The notes under the pieces: generated by a model | What the model was told of the DNA's origin: nothing | The model's database searches: none | The model's input: the letters and a program-made list of their open reading frames with translations, nothing else | Shown: positions 1-9,076 of the stretch, in pieces | Numbering within the stretch: position 1 is the stretch's first letter | How the letters are laid out: the number at the start of each line of letters is the position of its first letter | Assembly: GCA_039679375.1 (NCBI GenBank) | Contig: JBDKVA010000037.1 | Coordinates: 1 to 64,000 of the forward strand | From: JBDKVA01 sp039679375 | Lineage (GTDB): Bacteria > Bacillota > Clostridia > Acetivibrionales > DTU013 | Direction: 5' to 3' | DNA length: 64,000 nucleotides | Program-made: the position numbers and the translations under genes

Positions 1-1
1 T

Positions 2-280
2 GGCATCTATATCGGGAAAGGCGCTGTAGCATACGCACTCGGAGGAGAGTCCATCTATCCCGTGTTTGAATTCTATGACACCTTCACCGCTCTGATCATG
101 ATCACTCTATTTTCGCTGTTTGCACCGCTCAAACCCGGCCTCAGGCTTTGCTATCACAAAATAACCGACCTGCTTGCTCAAAATCAAAAGCCTTTATCTG
201 CAATACTGGAGGCGCTGAAAAGCCTTTATGCAAAGAAACATAAATTAAAACAACCACAAACCACCCATATAGGAGGATGA
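2..280 (+). CDS. C-terminal end of a membrane protein (5' end outside window)
   Basis: The frame is open from the first bases of the window, so this is the last 92 codons of a gene that starts upstream. The visible part has a hydrophobic stretch (FTALIMITLFSLFAPL) that reads as a membrane helix, then a basic, hydrophilic tail rich in Lys and Gln that is probably cytoplasmic. The TGA stop overlaps the AGGAGGATGA ribosome site of the next gene, with 6 nt between stop and ATG, so the two are co-transcribed. I do not recognise the family from this fragment. It may be the last helix of a transporter or other polytopic protein. Confidence 0.6.
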   Translation, partial: GIYIGKGAVAYALGGESIYPVFEFYDTFTALIMITLFSLFAPLKPGLRLCYHKITDLLAQNQKPLSAILEALKSLYAKKHKLKQPQTTHIGG

Positions 281-286
281 ATAAAT

Positions 287-1678
287 ATGAATAACAAAGC
301 AAATAAAAATAGAGCAAAACTCGTCCCGTGGATATCCTATGTTCTGGTAATTGCTATAACCTCCGGTATTACACTGTTTGCGGCCAATACCTTCAGCAAA
401 CCGGAGCCTGTTCAGCAAACCTCATCCACTGCAAAAAAGGTAGATGAAAAGACGGCAGAAGAAAAGAAAAAGCCGACTACCGGTGAGTCCGAGGATATTG
501 CCTTCAGCGACAACTGGTTTATGAACACCCGCATCAACTTTGTACTGGACGGTATATGGCAGCAGATGGGGAGCATGCAGGAAATACTCGACACTGTTAA
601 AAACATAAGGCATACAAGTGAATTAAGCTGGTTCAGGGAGTGGAACAAAACGGCGGAAAGACTGCAGGCCGTCGGGGACTCAAGCCTGGAAAAAAACCAC
701 AATATAAGCGCCGGTGAAACGTATTTAAGGGCTTCAAATTATTACCTGGCAGCCGAGGTTTTTCTTCATACCAACCCTGAGGATCCGAGAATTCTGGAAA
801 CATACAAAAAAGGGGCGGACCTGTTTCTAAAGGGTCTCCAATTATTGTCGGTTCCGGTTGAAGAAGTCCGGATACCCTATGAGGGTACCACGCTTAAGGG
901 ATATTTCTTTAAAACAAACAGGGAAAAAGCCCCGACACTCCTTGTCCATCAAGGCTTTGACGCGCCTGTAGAGCAGACAAAGTACATTGCAGATGCCGCT
1001 ATCCGCAGAGGATATAACTGTCTGCTTTTTGAAGGCCCGGGCCAGGGGCTTTCCATCAGGGAAAAAGGCCTGGCACTGCGACCTGACTGGGAAAAAGCCA
1101 TTACACCCGTAGTGGACTATGTCTGCACCAGGCCGGATGTCGACAGGGACAATATCATATTGCTGGGAATAAGTATGGGAGGAGGCTTCGCGGTAAGGGC
1201 GGCAGCCTACGAACCAAGGATCCGGATATGCATCGTCAATCCCGGTTATATAAATTGTTACAGTATCATAAAGGATATGCTGACGCCCAAGTTCATCAAT
1301 CTGTACGAACAGGATGCCGAGGAATTTAATAAAAAGTTTCTGGAGCTTACAAAATATGACGTGGGCCTCCGCTGGGGAATCTATCACGGAATGTGGGTGT
1401 TCGGAGGCAAAACCCCGTCTGATTTCCTGACAAAGGTCAGACAGTATGATTATACGGACGACCTATCAAAAATAAAATGTCAGATGCTGATCATGGATGG
1501 TACGAAGGAAACGTGGGGCGCTGGGCAGGCCAAAGCACTCTACGATGCGCTTGACTGCCCCAGGGACTACATCCTGTTTACCGAAGAGGACTCGGCTGCC
1601 ACCCACTGTCAGACAGGAAATCCGGCTCTTTCAGCCCAGCGCATGTTTGACTGGCTGGATGAGCATGTAAGCAGGTAA
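287..1678 (+). CDS. Membrane-anchored alpha/beta hydrolase
   Basis: A 463-residue protein. Residues about 13-32 form one N-terminal membrane or signal-anchor helix, followed by a low-complexity Lys/Glu/Thr linker (about 40-68), so the catalytic domain is probably outside the cell. The hydrolase fold follows: an oxyanion region HQGFDAP, the nucleophile elbow GISMGG (Ser near 296), a probable acid in IMDGTKE (Asp near 404) and the catalytic His in ATHCQTG (near 443). The helical part before the fold resembles esterases of the FrsA/2,6-dihydropseudooxynicotine hydrolase type. Substrate unknown. It starts 6 nt after the preceding membrane protein behind AGGAGGATGAATAAAT, which supports an operon. 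Confidence 0.8.
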   Translation: MNNKANKNRAKLVPWISYVLVIAITSGITLFAANTFSKPEPVQQTSSTAKKVDEKTAEEKKKPTTGESEDIAFSDNWFMNTRINFVLDGIWQQMGSMQEILDTVKNIRHTSELSWFREWNKTAERLQAVGDSSLEKNHNISAGETYLRASNYYLAAEVFLHTNPEDPRILETYKKGADLFLKGLQLLSVPVEEVRIPYEGTTLKGYFFKTNREKAPTLLVHQGFDAPVEQTKYIADAAIRRGYNCLLFEGPGQGLSIREKGLALRPDWEKAITPVVDYVCTRPDVDRDNIILLGISMGGGFAVRAAAYEPRIRICIVNPGYINCYSIIKDMLTPKFINLYEQDAEEFNKKFLELTKYDVGLRWGIYHGMWVFGGKTPSDFLTKVRQYDYTDDLSKIKCQMLIMDGTKETWGAGQAKALYDALDCPRDYILFTEEDSAATHCQTGNPALSAQRMFDWLDEHVSR

Positions 1679-1689
1679 TCTCCATTTTT

Positions 1690-2493
1690 TTACTTAGCCT
1701 TCTTGCTGCCGGCTTCCGAAGGCTTTTTCCCTGTCCTTTCTTTTGGGACAGGTTTTTCGTTTTCTTCCTCCATATCAATCCCAAACATGGCGGAAATATC
1801 ATCGTTATCAATTGCCCTGCTGCTTTTCCTGCCGGATTTTTTAAGAAGCGTCTCTGATTTTTGTGCTATTGCCTTTGAAACCAATTCATCGATATTCACG
1901 TTACGAAGAACAAAAAACAGTCCGGGATTCTCATCCAGCCTGGCGCCAACTCCGTAAAGAGCCGCCGCCACATGCTTGCACATGCTTGCCCAATCGGGGC
2001 AGCTGCAATGAAAGGATATTTCCTTTGGCGCAGGGAAAAGCCCCTTGCCTTTGGCAGTAAATAATTCACTAAGCGCTTCCGGAAACTTACCTTCGATCAA
2101 TTCCTGCAGCGACTCTATTTTACCCTCACAAGCTTTTGTAATAGTCTTCCAGGTGTTATTGTCCAATGGTTGTATTGCTATATCTATCTGGTATGGCTTT
2201 TTCCTGCTCCCCTGTACTAATGCGGCGACCCCTCCCGGGGCAATCTTAAGATCCAGTACGGCTCCCTGGCGGACGTAGCTGCTTCCCCTCCCTATCCGGT
2301 TTGAATAATCCGAATACCTCTCCAGGTTGTCATTCCATGCTTTTCCCCACCATGTCCTCGCCAGCTTTCTTCCGGTTATAACGACGGGTGAAATATCAGA
2401 ATTTTTCTTTCTGAGCTTTTCAGCCGCCTTTTGATTTCTTTCTTTTTTTTCCGCTGCTGAAACATATTCTCCATATCCATAATCATACGACAT
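1690..2493 (-). CDS. SWIM zinc-finger protein paired with SNF2 helicase
   Basis: The SWIM motif is visible as FHCSCPDWASMCKHVAAALY (CxC...CxH), a zinc-binding fold used for DNA or protein contacts. The N-terminal part (ARTWWGKAWNDNLERYSDY, then IGRGSSYVR) is typical of bacterial SWIM proteins encoded beside SNF2 helicases, such as the B. subtilis ywqA-ywqB pair. I chose the ATG at 2493, giving 267 residues beginning MSYDYGYG, because family members start at this point and GAGGT lies 8 nt upstream. An in-frame ATG at 2565, 7 nt after the helicase stop, is the alternative. The C-terminus is a Lys-rich tail (KPVPKERTGKKPSE). It probably acts with the upstream helicase on chromatin or DNA; the exact role is unknown. 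Confidence 0.8.
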   Translation of the reverse strand: MSYDYGYGEYVSAAEKKERNQKAAEKLRKKNSDISPVVITGRKLARTWWGKAWNDNLERYSDYSNRIGRGSSYVRQGAVLDLKIAPGGVAALVQGSRKKPYQIDIAIQPLDNNTWKTITKACEGKIESLQELIEGKFPEALSELFTAKGKGLFPAPKEISFHCSCPDWASMCKHVAAALYGVGARLDENPGLFFVLRNVNIDELVSKAIAQKSETLLKKSGRKSSRAIDNDDISAMFGIDMEEENEKPVPKERTGKKPSEAGSKKAK

Positions 2494-2572
2494 GCCAACA
2501 ACCTCGCATTCCTGGGTAACATTCCTCCACACCAGTCTCTCAGTGTGAGAATATTCCTCTTGCATTACCGCC

Positions 2573-5326
2573 TTATATCTTTAATCTAAACAAATCCATC
2601 AGCTGCTTATTATCCATTTCGGTTATCCAGTTCTCCTGAACATCCGGAATAATATCTTTCGATAATTTGATCTTTTCTTCTATTATTAAATCAATTTTCT
2701 CTTCAATTGTACCTCTTGTAATAAATTTATGCACAATGACATTTTTCCTTTGGCCGATTCGGAACGCTCTATCTGTTGCCTGATTTTCAACTGCAGGATT
2801 CCACCACCGGTCAAAATGAATAACATGATTTGCCGAAGTAAGATTCAGTCCCACGCCTCCGGCTTTTATTGAAAGTACCAGGAACGGAACATATTCGTGT
2901 CCCTGGAACCGGTCAACTATATCCTTCCTTTTCGTCACGGCAGTTCCGCCATGCAGAACAAGCCCTTTATGATGAAATATGGTTTCAAGGAATTCACTCA
3001 GGGGTTCGGTAATTTCCCTGAACTGGGTAAATACAAGAACCCTTTCCCGCTTTTCATAAATAGTTTCGCATATTTCGCGCAGTCTTTCATATTTCCCGCT
3101 TTCCTTTTCATCATAAAAATCCTGTCCGAGATATTGATCCGGGTGATTGCATATCTGCTTGAATTTCAAGATTGCAGAAAGGATCAGCCCTTTCCTTTCT
3201 ATTCCCTCCTCCGCCGATTCAAGCTTTGCTTTAATCTCCTCAACGAGTGCATTGTACAATGCGGCTTGATCTTTTGTCAATGCAGTAAATGTCTTCATTT
3301 CGATTTTTTCCGGAAGATCTGATATCACAGCCTTATCCGTCTTCAGTCTTCTCAGTATGAACGGGCTTATGACCTTCTTCAGCCGGGAATAGCCCTCCTG
3401 ATTTTCCTTCAATTTTTTTGTGAAGCCTGTAAACTCCTTTGGACTTCCCAAAAGTCCTTTGTTCAGGAAGTCAAACAGTGACCAGAGGTCTGAAAGGCGG
3501 TTATCTATGGGAGTACCTGTCATGGCTATTCTGTAATCCGCTTTTATCTGCTTTACTGCTTTTGTCTGCCTGGTCCCCGGATTCTTGATTGCCTGGGCCT
3601 CGTCCAGTATCAGCGTATTCCAGATTACTTCCTTTAACCAGTCATATTTCAGGAGCATACCGTAGGTTGTAATAAACAAGTCGCAATCCTCCGGTATCTC
3701 CCTGCCTTCATCTGCCGCAGGCCTGTTTTCGGAAGGGTGCAGAATCCTGTATCTTAATGAAGGAGAAAATTTTTCAATTTCGTTCATCCAGTTTCCTATG
3801 AGTGAAGCGGGTATGACCAAAAGCGTTTTTTCGCGGCTTGCGTTTCCATCTGCGCATGAACTGCCTGATAAACCGTTAAGCGGCGCTTCTTCCGTTCCCG
3901 CTTTAGATAAGCGTCTTAAGTGATTCAGAAGCGCGATGATCTGGACAGTTTTACCAAGCCCCATGTCGTCGGCAAGACATGCTCCCAGTCCGAGCTTCTT
4001 CATAAAATACAGCCAGGCCAGTCCTCTTTGCTGGTATGATCTCAAAACCGCGTGGAAATCCTCGCCGCACGAAACAGCTTCTATTTCATCAGGATGCGTC
4101 AGCCTGGCGACAACCGTGTTAAGCCATTCGCCGTTCGTTACCTCAAGCTCGCAGGCTTCCCCGGGTATGCTCAGTATCTCTGCCGCATTAAGCTGAAATC
4201 GCATTGCTTCCATTATGCTCATGTCTGTTTTCGCTATAAGCCTTTGCGCCCGTTCATATGCCGCCAGCGTTTCCTTCAGTTTCTCATGATTTACCTCCAC
4301 CCACTTTCCTTTTATAAAAGCAAGCCCTTCCGTTGCCGACAGCAATTTTTTCAATTCGTCGACGGATATGTTTTCGTTGCCGACAGACAACCGGGCGTTA
4401 AAATCTACGAGAGCGTCAAACCCCAAATGAGAAGGCGTTTTGCTGCCTATACTTACCGACAGCCGCAGAGAATTTGACCTGCTTTTCCACCAGTTCGGAA
4501 TACGGCAAAGTATGCCGGCCTCTTCATATAATGGGATTTCCTTAAGGAAAACATACGCCTCTTTACTCGTAAGACCGATTGGGTGGAATATATCGCCTGA
4601 ATCTAAAAGCTCTGAAATAAAGGCACTTTTCTGTGAGGCTTTATTAACTGTCGATAATAGCTCCAGCAGCTTTCTATTATCGTTCTTATATTCAATCAGA
4701 GCGTTTTTAAGCGGAAGATGCTTTGACTTTCCATCCGGGCCGATACCGGACGAATAAGTTGCAAGAAAGGCAAAAGGATAATCGTCTTTTTTACTTTCAA
4801 CCAGATGAAAAAAAATACGCCCGATCGGATGTATTTCAGTGCTGAGTGACGTCAGAAAATCCGCCGCGTTTCCGCTGTACGCTTTAATCTCAGTTGAGAA
4901 GGCAGCGTTCAGCCTGCCCCAGATCTTTTCAATCCATTCATAATTCAAATGCTCTGCACCATTCATGTACGGAGCATTATATGAAATTTGCCCAATCGCT
5001 TCAGGCTCAGGTTCTACAATTGTTTTTTCCCTTAGAAACTCAATTTCCGGACTTTTGGAAAGCGCCTTAGCGAAGGTGCCAGCTAAAGACCTGAGAAAGT
5101 GGACCGAACCGGATAAGGGTATTGATTGATCAGAAAAGCCCAGGTGAAAGAGCGCCTTATATGCATTATTAAGATACTCCGCATATAATTTTTCCTGCAG
5201 AAGGCTCTGCTTGCCGTCTATTTGCTCCTCTGCCTGCCGCCAGTCGAATTCAAAGCCTTCGGGGTTTATTATGGCAATGAGTTCTTTATTTCCGTTATCA
5301 CGGCAGCCGCCGTTTACTGTATCCAA
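2573..5326 (-). CDS. SNF2-family DNA-dependent ATPase/helicase
   Basis: 917 residues. The N-terminal half (about 1-400) is the region usually found in bacterial SNF2 proteins and has no obvious catalytic motif. The SF2 core follows: motif I DDMGLGKT near residue 455, motif II LILDEAQ near 574, motif III MTGTPID, and a C-terminal helicase lobe with GGVGLNLTSANHVIHFDRWW and the ATDRAFRIGQ motif VI. SNF2 proteins use ATP to translocate on double-stranded DNA and remodel protein-DNA complexes. The start is a TTG at 5326 with AAGGAA 8 nt upstream. The SWIM gene follows at once downstream, so the two form a two-gene operon. Confidence 0.93.
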   Translation of the reverse strand: MDTVNGGCRDNGNKELIAIINPEGFEFDWRQAEEQIDGKQSLLQEKLYAEYLNNAYKALFHLGFSDQSIPLSGSVHFLRSLAGTFAKALSKSPEIEFLREKTIVEPEPEAIGQISYNAPYMNGAEHLNYEWIEKIWGRLNAAFSTEIKAYSGNAADFLTSLSTEIHPIGRIFFHLVESKKDDYPFAFLATYSSGIGPDGKSKHLPLKNALIEYKNDNRKLLELLSTVNKASQKSAFISELLDSGDIFHPIGLTSKEAYVFLKEIPLYEEAGILCRIPNWWKSRSNSLRLSVSIGSKTPSHLGFDALVDFNARLSVGNENISVDELKKLLSATEGLAFIKGKWVEVNHEKLKETLAAYERAQRLIAKTDMSIMEAMRFQLNAAEILSIPGEACELEVTNGEWLNTVVARLTHPDEIEAVSCGEDFHAVLRSYQQRGLAWLYFMKKLGLGACLADDMGLGKTVQIIALLNHLRRLSKAGTEEAPLNGLSGSSCADGNASREKTLLVIPASLIGNWMNEIEKFSPSLRYRILHPSENRPAADEGREIPEDCDLFITTYGMLLKYDWLKEVIWNTLILDEAQAIKNPGTRQTKAVKQIKADYRIAMTGTPIDNRLSDLWSLFDFLNKGLLGSPKEFTGFTKKLKENQEGYSRLKKVISPFILRRLKTDKAVISDLPEKIEMKTFTALTKDQAALYNALVEEIKAKLESAEEGIERKGLILSAILKFKQICNHPDQYLGQDFYDEKESGKYERLREICETIYEKRERVLVFTQFREITEPLSEFLETIFHHKGLVLHGGTAVTKRKDIVDRFQGHEYVPFLVLSIKAGGVGLNLTSANHVIHFDRWWNPAVENQATDRAFRIGQRKNVIVHKFITRGTIEEKIDLIIEEKIKLSKDIIPDVQENWITEMDNKQLMDLFRLKI

Positions 5327-5919
5327 AAATCCGTTCCTTCCGCTTTATACATGTAAGGCAGAAATAGTATTTCCTATTTCTTATTCATAATTATATTGGA
5401 TTTTGCTACAAATAACAATCTATGTACTTTAAAAAACGGCGAAAATCCGGAATTGGTGGCTATTCAGGTGTCCTGTTGTGGGTAAATCGCCAGGGCTGCT
5501 TATTTCAGCCACGTTTTAAAGCACCCACTAAAGCAGCTCGTTTATGTGTTTTAAAAGCAGGGAATTGTTACAGGGAGTTGCCAATGAAAACTTATAGTGT
5601 AATAAATCTTTAGCTGACCAAGCAAGAGGGTATTTTTTATGAGAATATCCAGCGGACAAGCCTGCTTCCGGGATTATAGCCGGGAAGTGGTATATCGAGG
5701 GAGCATGGTAATGTAATACTGCTTCTGATCAAAAACAAGGATACTCTATTACACTTTCGACAAATTCAGTAGAATAGCCAGCATAATACGAATACCATGT
5801 ATTTGGATTCTTGATTCGAGGATTAACTATGTTCATAACAATACCTATATCTATAAAATATTTTTATTTAAAGACAAACTTGGGGATTACTTTGGTTTTT
5901 TATAAAACTGGCATAGTCT
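5327..5919. other. 593-bp gap without a convincing gene
   Basis: A 63-codon open frame at 5422-5613 has no recognisable family, no good ribosome site and no neighbour support, so I do not call it. The one notable element is at 5426-5450, which is nearly the inverse of 7477-7505 on the other side of the DUF4143 ATPase gene (listed separately). The promoter of the SNF2-SWIM operon should lie at the left edge of this gap. Confidence 0.5.
5426..5450 (+). repeat. Left member of an inverted repeat flanking the DUF4143 ATPase gene
   Basis: Reads ACTTT, an A-run, then CGGCGAAAATCCGG. The reverse complement of 7477-7505 reads ACTTTC, an A-run, then CGGCGAATATCCGG. By eye the 20-nt core differs at one position plus a small length change in the A-run. 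The pair encloses about 2.1 kb that carries only the ATPase gene. Confidence 0.5.
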
Positions 5920-7227
5920 TTATTGTACTGTGGTAATATTTATTTCTTCAGCAGCCCACAGCGGCAGATTAAGCAGCCAATCCTCTTTTTTATAATCCGC
6001 CATGGAGGTGCGAATGGATAAAGTCGGGCTGAACTTCTCCCGATAAGCTTTCAAACTTTTTGCCTGTAGGTTGACTTCGGCCTTGACTTCAATGGGTATA
6101 ATGGCATTACCTGTATCGATGACAAAGTCTACCTCGGCAATACCGCGCTCGGCTGTCCAGTAGTTGGTTTGTACACCCTTGAGCGTTTTGAGTTGCTGCA
6201 GCACATATTGTTCGGTCAGCGCGCCCTTGAATTCCTTGAACAGCTCGTCACCGTCCAAAAGGACACCCTGACGAAGCCCAACCATGCAGGAGAGCAGTCC
6301 CACATCCACTAAAAACAGCTTGAACGCTTTCAGATCCTCGTAGGCTTTCAGGGGCAGGTTGGGGGCCGTAATACGATGCACCTTATGGACAAGCCCGCAG
6401 TCGGTCAGCCAAAGCAGGGCAAGCTCATATTCCTTCGCCCGAGCGCCTTCTTTAATAAGGCCGTATATGAACTTTTTATTTTCCTTGGTCAGCTGCGCTG
6501 GAATACTGTTCCAAAGCATCCGAATACGCGGCACCACTTCGTTGGGAGCGTGCTTTGAAAAATCCTGTTCGTAAGCGGCGAGAATACGTTGCTGAATCTC
6601 CCTAGTTTCATTAAAATCTTTATTTTCAGAAAAGCTCAGCGCCACCTCGGGCATACCGCCCACATAATAGTAATGCTTCAGCAAGTCAATATAATCTTGC
6701 TTAAAGGTCGTGGCCATTTCAAAGTCGCCCTTTTGCAACAGATCCACAAACTGTTCCTTGCCCATTGCCATCATGAACTCAAAGAACGACAGGGGATATA
6801 GGTCGAGAAACTCCACTTTCCCAACGGGGAATGACGTGCCTTGATGCAGCGCCACGCCCAGCATGGAGCCGGCACAGACGATCTGATACTGTGGCGCATC
6901 CTCGTTGAAATATTTCAGACTGGTCAGCGCCTTGGGCACCTCCTGAACCTCATCAAAGATCAGCAGCGTGTTTTCAGCGTTGATCTTGTGCCCGGCATAT
7001 AATTCCAAACCGGTAATAAGGCGGCCGATTTTCAGATTGCCCTCAAACAGATTCTTCATGCGCTCGTTGTTGTCAAAATTGATATAGACCACCTTGTCAT
7101 AGTGGGTGGCACCAAACTCTTTCATCAGCCAGGTCTTACCCACCTGACGGGCGCCGCGTATGATCAAAGGCTTACGCTGCCTCTTTGCTTTCCACGCTTT
7201 CAATTGTTCCATCGCCATACGATACAT
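5920..7227 (-). CDS. AAA ATPase with C-terminal DUF4143 domain
   Basis: About 435 residues. Walker A is GARQVGKT near residue 30, and Walker B is LLIFDEVQEVP near 95. A winged-helix-like middle is followed by a DUF4143 C-terminal domain containing a PD-(D/E)xK-like signature: AEVDFVID, then PIEVKAE. Families of this kind are scattered among bacteria and archaea and often move horizontally; their biological role is not settled. I set the start at ATG 7227 because GGAG lies 8 nt upstream. A GTG at 7236 in the same frame sits on the ribosome site itself. The gene stands alone between two long gaps carrying an inverted repeat, which fits an acquired accessory gene. Confidence 0.88.
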   Translation of the reverse strand: MYRMAMEQLKAWKAKRQRKPLIIRGARQVGKTWLMKEFGATHYDKVVYINFDNNERMKNLFEGNLKIGRLITGLELYAGHKINAENTLLIFDEVQEVPKALTSLKYFNEDAPQYQIVCAGSMLGVALHQGTSFPVGKVEFLDLYPLSFFEFMMAMGKEQFVDLLQKGDFEMATTFKQDYIDLLKHYYYVGGMPEVALSFSENKDFNETREIQQRILAAYEQDFSKHAPNEVVPRIRMLWNSIPAQLTKENKKFIYGLIKEGARAKEYELALLWLTDCGLVHKVHRITAPNLPLKAYEDLKAFKLFLVDVGLLSCMVGLRQGVLLDGDELFKEFKGALTEQYVLQQLKTLKGVQTNYWTAERGIAEVDFVIDTGNAIIPIEVKAEVNLQAKSLKAYREKFSPTLSIRTSMADYKKEDWLLNLPLWAAEEINITTVQ

Positions 7228-7558
7228 GGTTATCACTCCACATAAATTCTAATCACATTATATCATACAATTACAAAATTTCAAACGACTTTTTGAATTT
7301 GCTAATATTTTTACCACCATTTTTACTAGAATTGAGTGGATTGTCTTTAGGCGCTGGGGCATTTTATATATGATTTTCAATACTGGCTGCCTAAATATTT
7401 GTCCGTTTCAAACTACCGGTGGCTTCCCCAATACATCATCTTTCCGCCCAAATTCCTCCAAAATAGTGTTAAATACCCGGATATTCGCCGTTTTTTTTGA
7501 AAGTTCCTGACAAAAAAATTGTCTGAAAATCCGCATACATTCGTTTCCGAGCGGACTC
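7228..7558. other. 331-bp gap with the right inverted repeat
   Basis: No gene is visible. It holds the promoter region of the DUF4143 ATPase near 7240-7300 (AT-rich) and the right-hand inverted repeat at 7477-7505. No terminator with a clear U-run was seen for the unknown gene ending at 7559. Confidence 0.5.
7477..7505 (-). repeat. Right member of an inverted repeat flanking the DUF4143 ATPase gene
   Basis: Inverse counterpart of 5426-5450. The shared core is CCGGATATTCGCCG followed by a T-run. Together they look like the ends of a small inserted unit, though no transposase lies between them. Confidence 0.5.
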
Positions 7559-8674
7559 CTAGAAAATACCTAATCTGCTTTTTAGCAGAAGCATTCTGAA
7601 AGTGGATTCGACTTTATTAGCATCTGCAGATTTCTGTTTATCTTTAGATCCTATGGATAACCCACCTGTACAGCCTACATATTCCTTATACCTGAAAAAA
7701 CTTTTTGGGAAACAATATGTTCCATCTACCATGCGAAACTGCTCAAGATAGTCAAGGCAGTTTTGAAACCATTTCGAATGTTGTGCTGCTTTAAAGTGTG
7801 ACATAAGATCCATATAGAATAACAATATACATAATTCGTATTCATTTTCGAAATTGAAAAAGCATGGAAGTGTAGGACTCCAGCCACTCATGTAATACCT
7901 TCTGTTAGCCTTGTACCACAACAGTCCATAGTGCAGTGACTGATATTTCTCATCCAGAATGAACTCGATAATGCGGTTAATCTTGTCTTCGGTTTCCTCA
8001 TCCGCCAGATCTTTGGGGTAGTACGCTAATGTGTATATGTCATGTTTATTGGGAAGGGGTTTGTCATTACAGCAAGGGTCATATTCAGGACGGATAACAG
8101 GGGTTGTACACCATATTTGCGGCCTTTTAGGATATTTCATCAGCTCGGAATCCGACAGGTAGATATTAAGTGTGTTTTCTGATGCCGCCCTGTATAACAA
8201 ATTCAATCTGATTTTCGCGTAATTAATGACTTCTTCATATCTATATCCGCCTCGTATAAAGTATGAAGTAAAAATCCCGGCAATAAAAATTGCCCATCCT
8301 GTTGAAACATTGTCTATGTATGGAGTTGATAGTGCTTTGCTTACAAAATCATTATCCACATATTGCCTGAACACCTGCAATCTTAAATCAAGCTGCCCTA
8401 TTCCCGATCTTAATCCAAAATCCAAAAGCTCAGCCACAATTGATTCAGCGCCGTCTTTATTATGAATTTTGTTCAGCATGTGTGAATCCACTACAGTTAT
8501 CGGTCCGTAATCGTCTAATCGAAGAAGCAATGATTTAACTTTTTCGATATTGAGTAAATCATTTGTTAATTCATCTGAACATACAGTTACATTCATCAAC
8601 TCTGTGGCAGTTCGGTGTTTGATGATCGGACCTGAATTCTCCATCAACCACTCAATCAATTGATTGCTTTCCAT
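7559..8674 (-). CDS. Conserved hypothetical protein, possible alpha/alpha-toroid fold
   Basis: About 371 residues, soluble, with no signal peptide. The N-terminus IEWLMENSGPIIKHRTATEL resembles a group of clostridial hypothetical proteins loosely annotated as prenyltransferase/squalene-cyclase-like, which have helical repeat folds; this link is only by motif feel. No catalytic motif is evident. Several Trp/Tyr-rich segments (YGLLWYKANRRYYMSG, KFF-type motifs) occur in the second half. I chose ATG 8674 because AGGGGAGGGGACAGGATGAT lies just upstream. An in-frame ATG at 8716 would translate that ribosome site. Function unknown. Confidence 0.65.
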   Translation of the reverse strand: MESNQLIEWLMENSGPIIKHRTATELMNVTVCSDELTNDLLNIEKVKSLLLRLDDYGPITVVDSHMLNKIHNKDGAESIVAELLDFGLRSGIGQLDLRLQVFRQYVDNDFVSKALSTPYIDNVSTGWAIFIAGIFTSYFIRGGYRYEEVINYAKIRLNLLYRAASENTLNIYLSDSELMKYPKRPQIWCTTPVIRPEYDPCCNDKPLPNKHDIYTLAYYPKDLADEETEDKINRIIEFILDEKYQSLHYGLLWYKANRRYYMSGWSPTLPCFFNFENEYELCILLFYMDLMSHFKAAQHSKWFQNCLDYLEQFRMVDGTYCFPKSFFRYKEYVGCTGGLSIGSKDKQKSADANKVESTFRMLLLKSRLGIF

Positions 8675-8885
8675 ATCATCCTGTCCCCTCCCCTTTAGTG
8701 ATAAATATTCAATCAACTATTTTACATAGGATATTGTAGATCCTTTCCATATTATATAAGGAAATTCCTCTTTCCTTCCCAAATCCATTCGCTTGCCTGT
8801 TAGAAATTTGTCGTATATGCATTAACAGCACCGACAATTTTTTAATACATTGTAAAAATCTATTATATTAGCCGCATATACAGTT

Positions 8886-8918
8886 AAAATCGAAAGAGCA
8901 TCGAGCTCTTTCGATTTT
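8886..8918. terminator. Perfect 14-bp stem-loop, bidirectional terminator candidate
   Basis: AAAATCGAAAGAGC, loop ATCGA, GCTCTTTCGATTTT. The stem is perfect and is flanked by A/T runs on both arms, so it could stop transcription from either side. It is separated from the 8951-8973 terminator by a second hairpin (TGGAGCA ... TGCTCCA, 8918-8942). Confidence 0.55.
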
Positions 8919-8944
8919 GGAGCAAGACTCCGCTATGCTCCATT

Positions 8945-8973
8945 AAAAAAAGGCTGACATTCAGGGCCAGCCT
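8945..8973 (-). terminator. Rho-independent terminator of the GGGtGRT operon
   Basis: On the minus strand: AGGCTG, an 11-nt loop, CAGCCT, then seven T. It lies about 100 nt after the GGGtGRT stop codon. Confidence 0.75.
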
Positions 8974-9076
8974 CTTATAATTCCTGCTATATTCTCTGCC
9001 TTGTTGTTTTTCATTTTAGGGATCGTTAAAATATAACTTCCGCTAAACTTTTAGCTTGCTTCATACTTGCCTATCT

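Larger units (their letters stand above)
8675..9076. other. 402-bp gap with three stacked hairpins
   Basis: Holds the upstream region of the 8674 gene and the downstream end of the GGGtGRT gene. Three hairpins lie in a row at 8886-8918, 8918-8942 and 8951-8973. The last has a U-run on the minus strand and is listed as a terminator. Confidence 0.55.

Noticed and set aside
842..1387. A 181-codon frame antisense to the alpha/beta hydrolase
   Set aside because: Shadow of the hydrolase gene, which has all catalytic motifs.
1970..1992. Tandem CACATGCTTG repeat in the SWIM gene
   Set aside because: It encodes part of the conserved SWIM zinc motif in the right frame, so it is explained by coding.
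5422..5613. A 63-codon plus-strand open frame in the gap before the DUF4143 ATPase
   Set aside because: No family, no convincing ribosome site, begins within the inverted repeat region, and no neighbour support.
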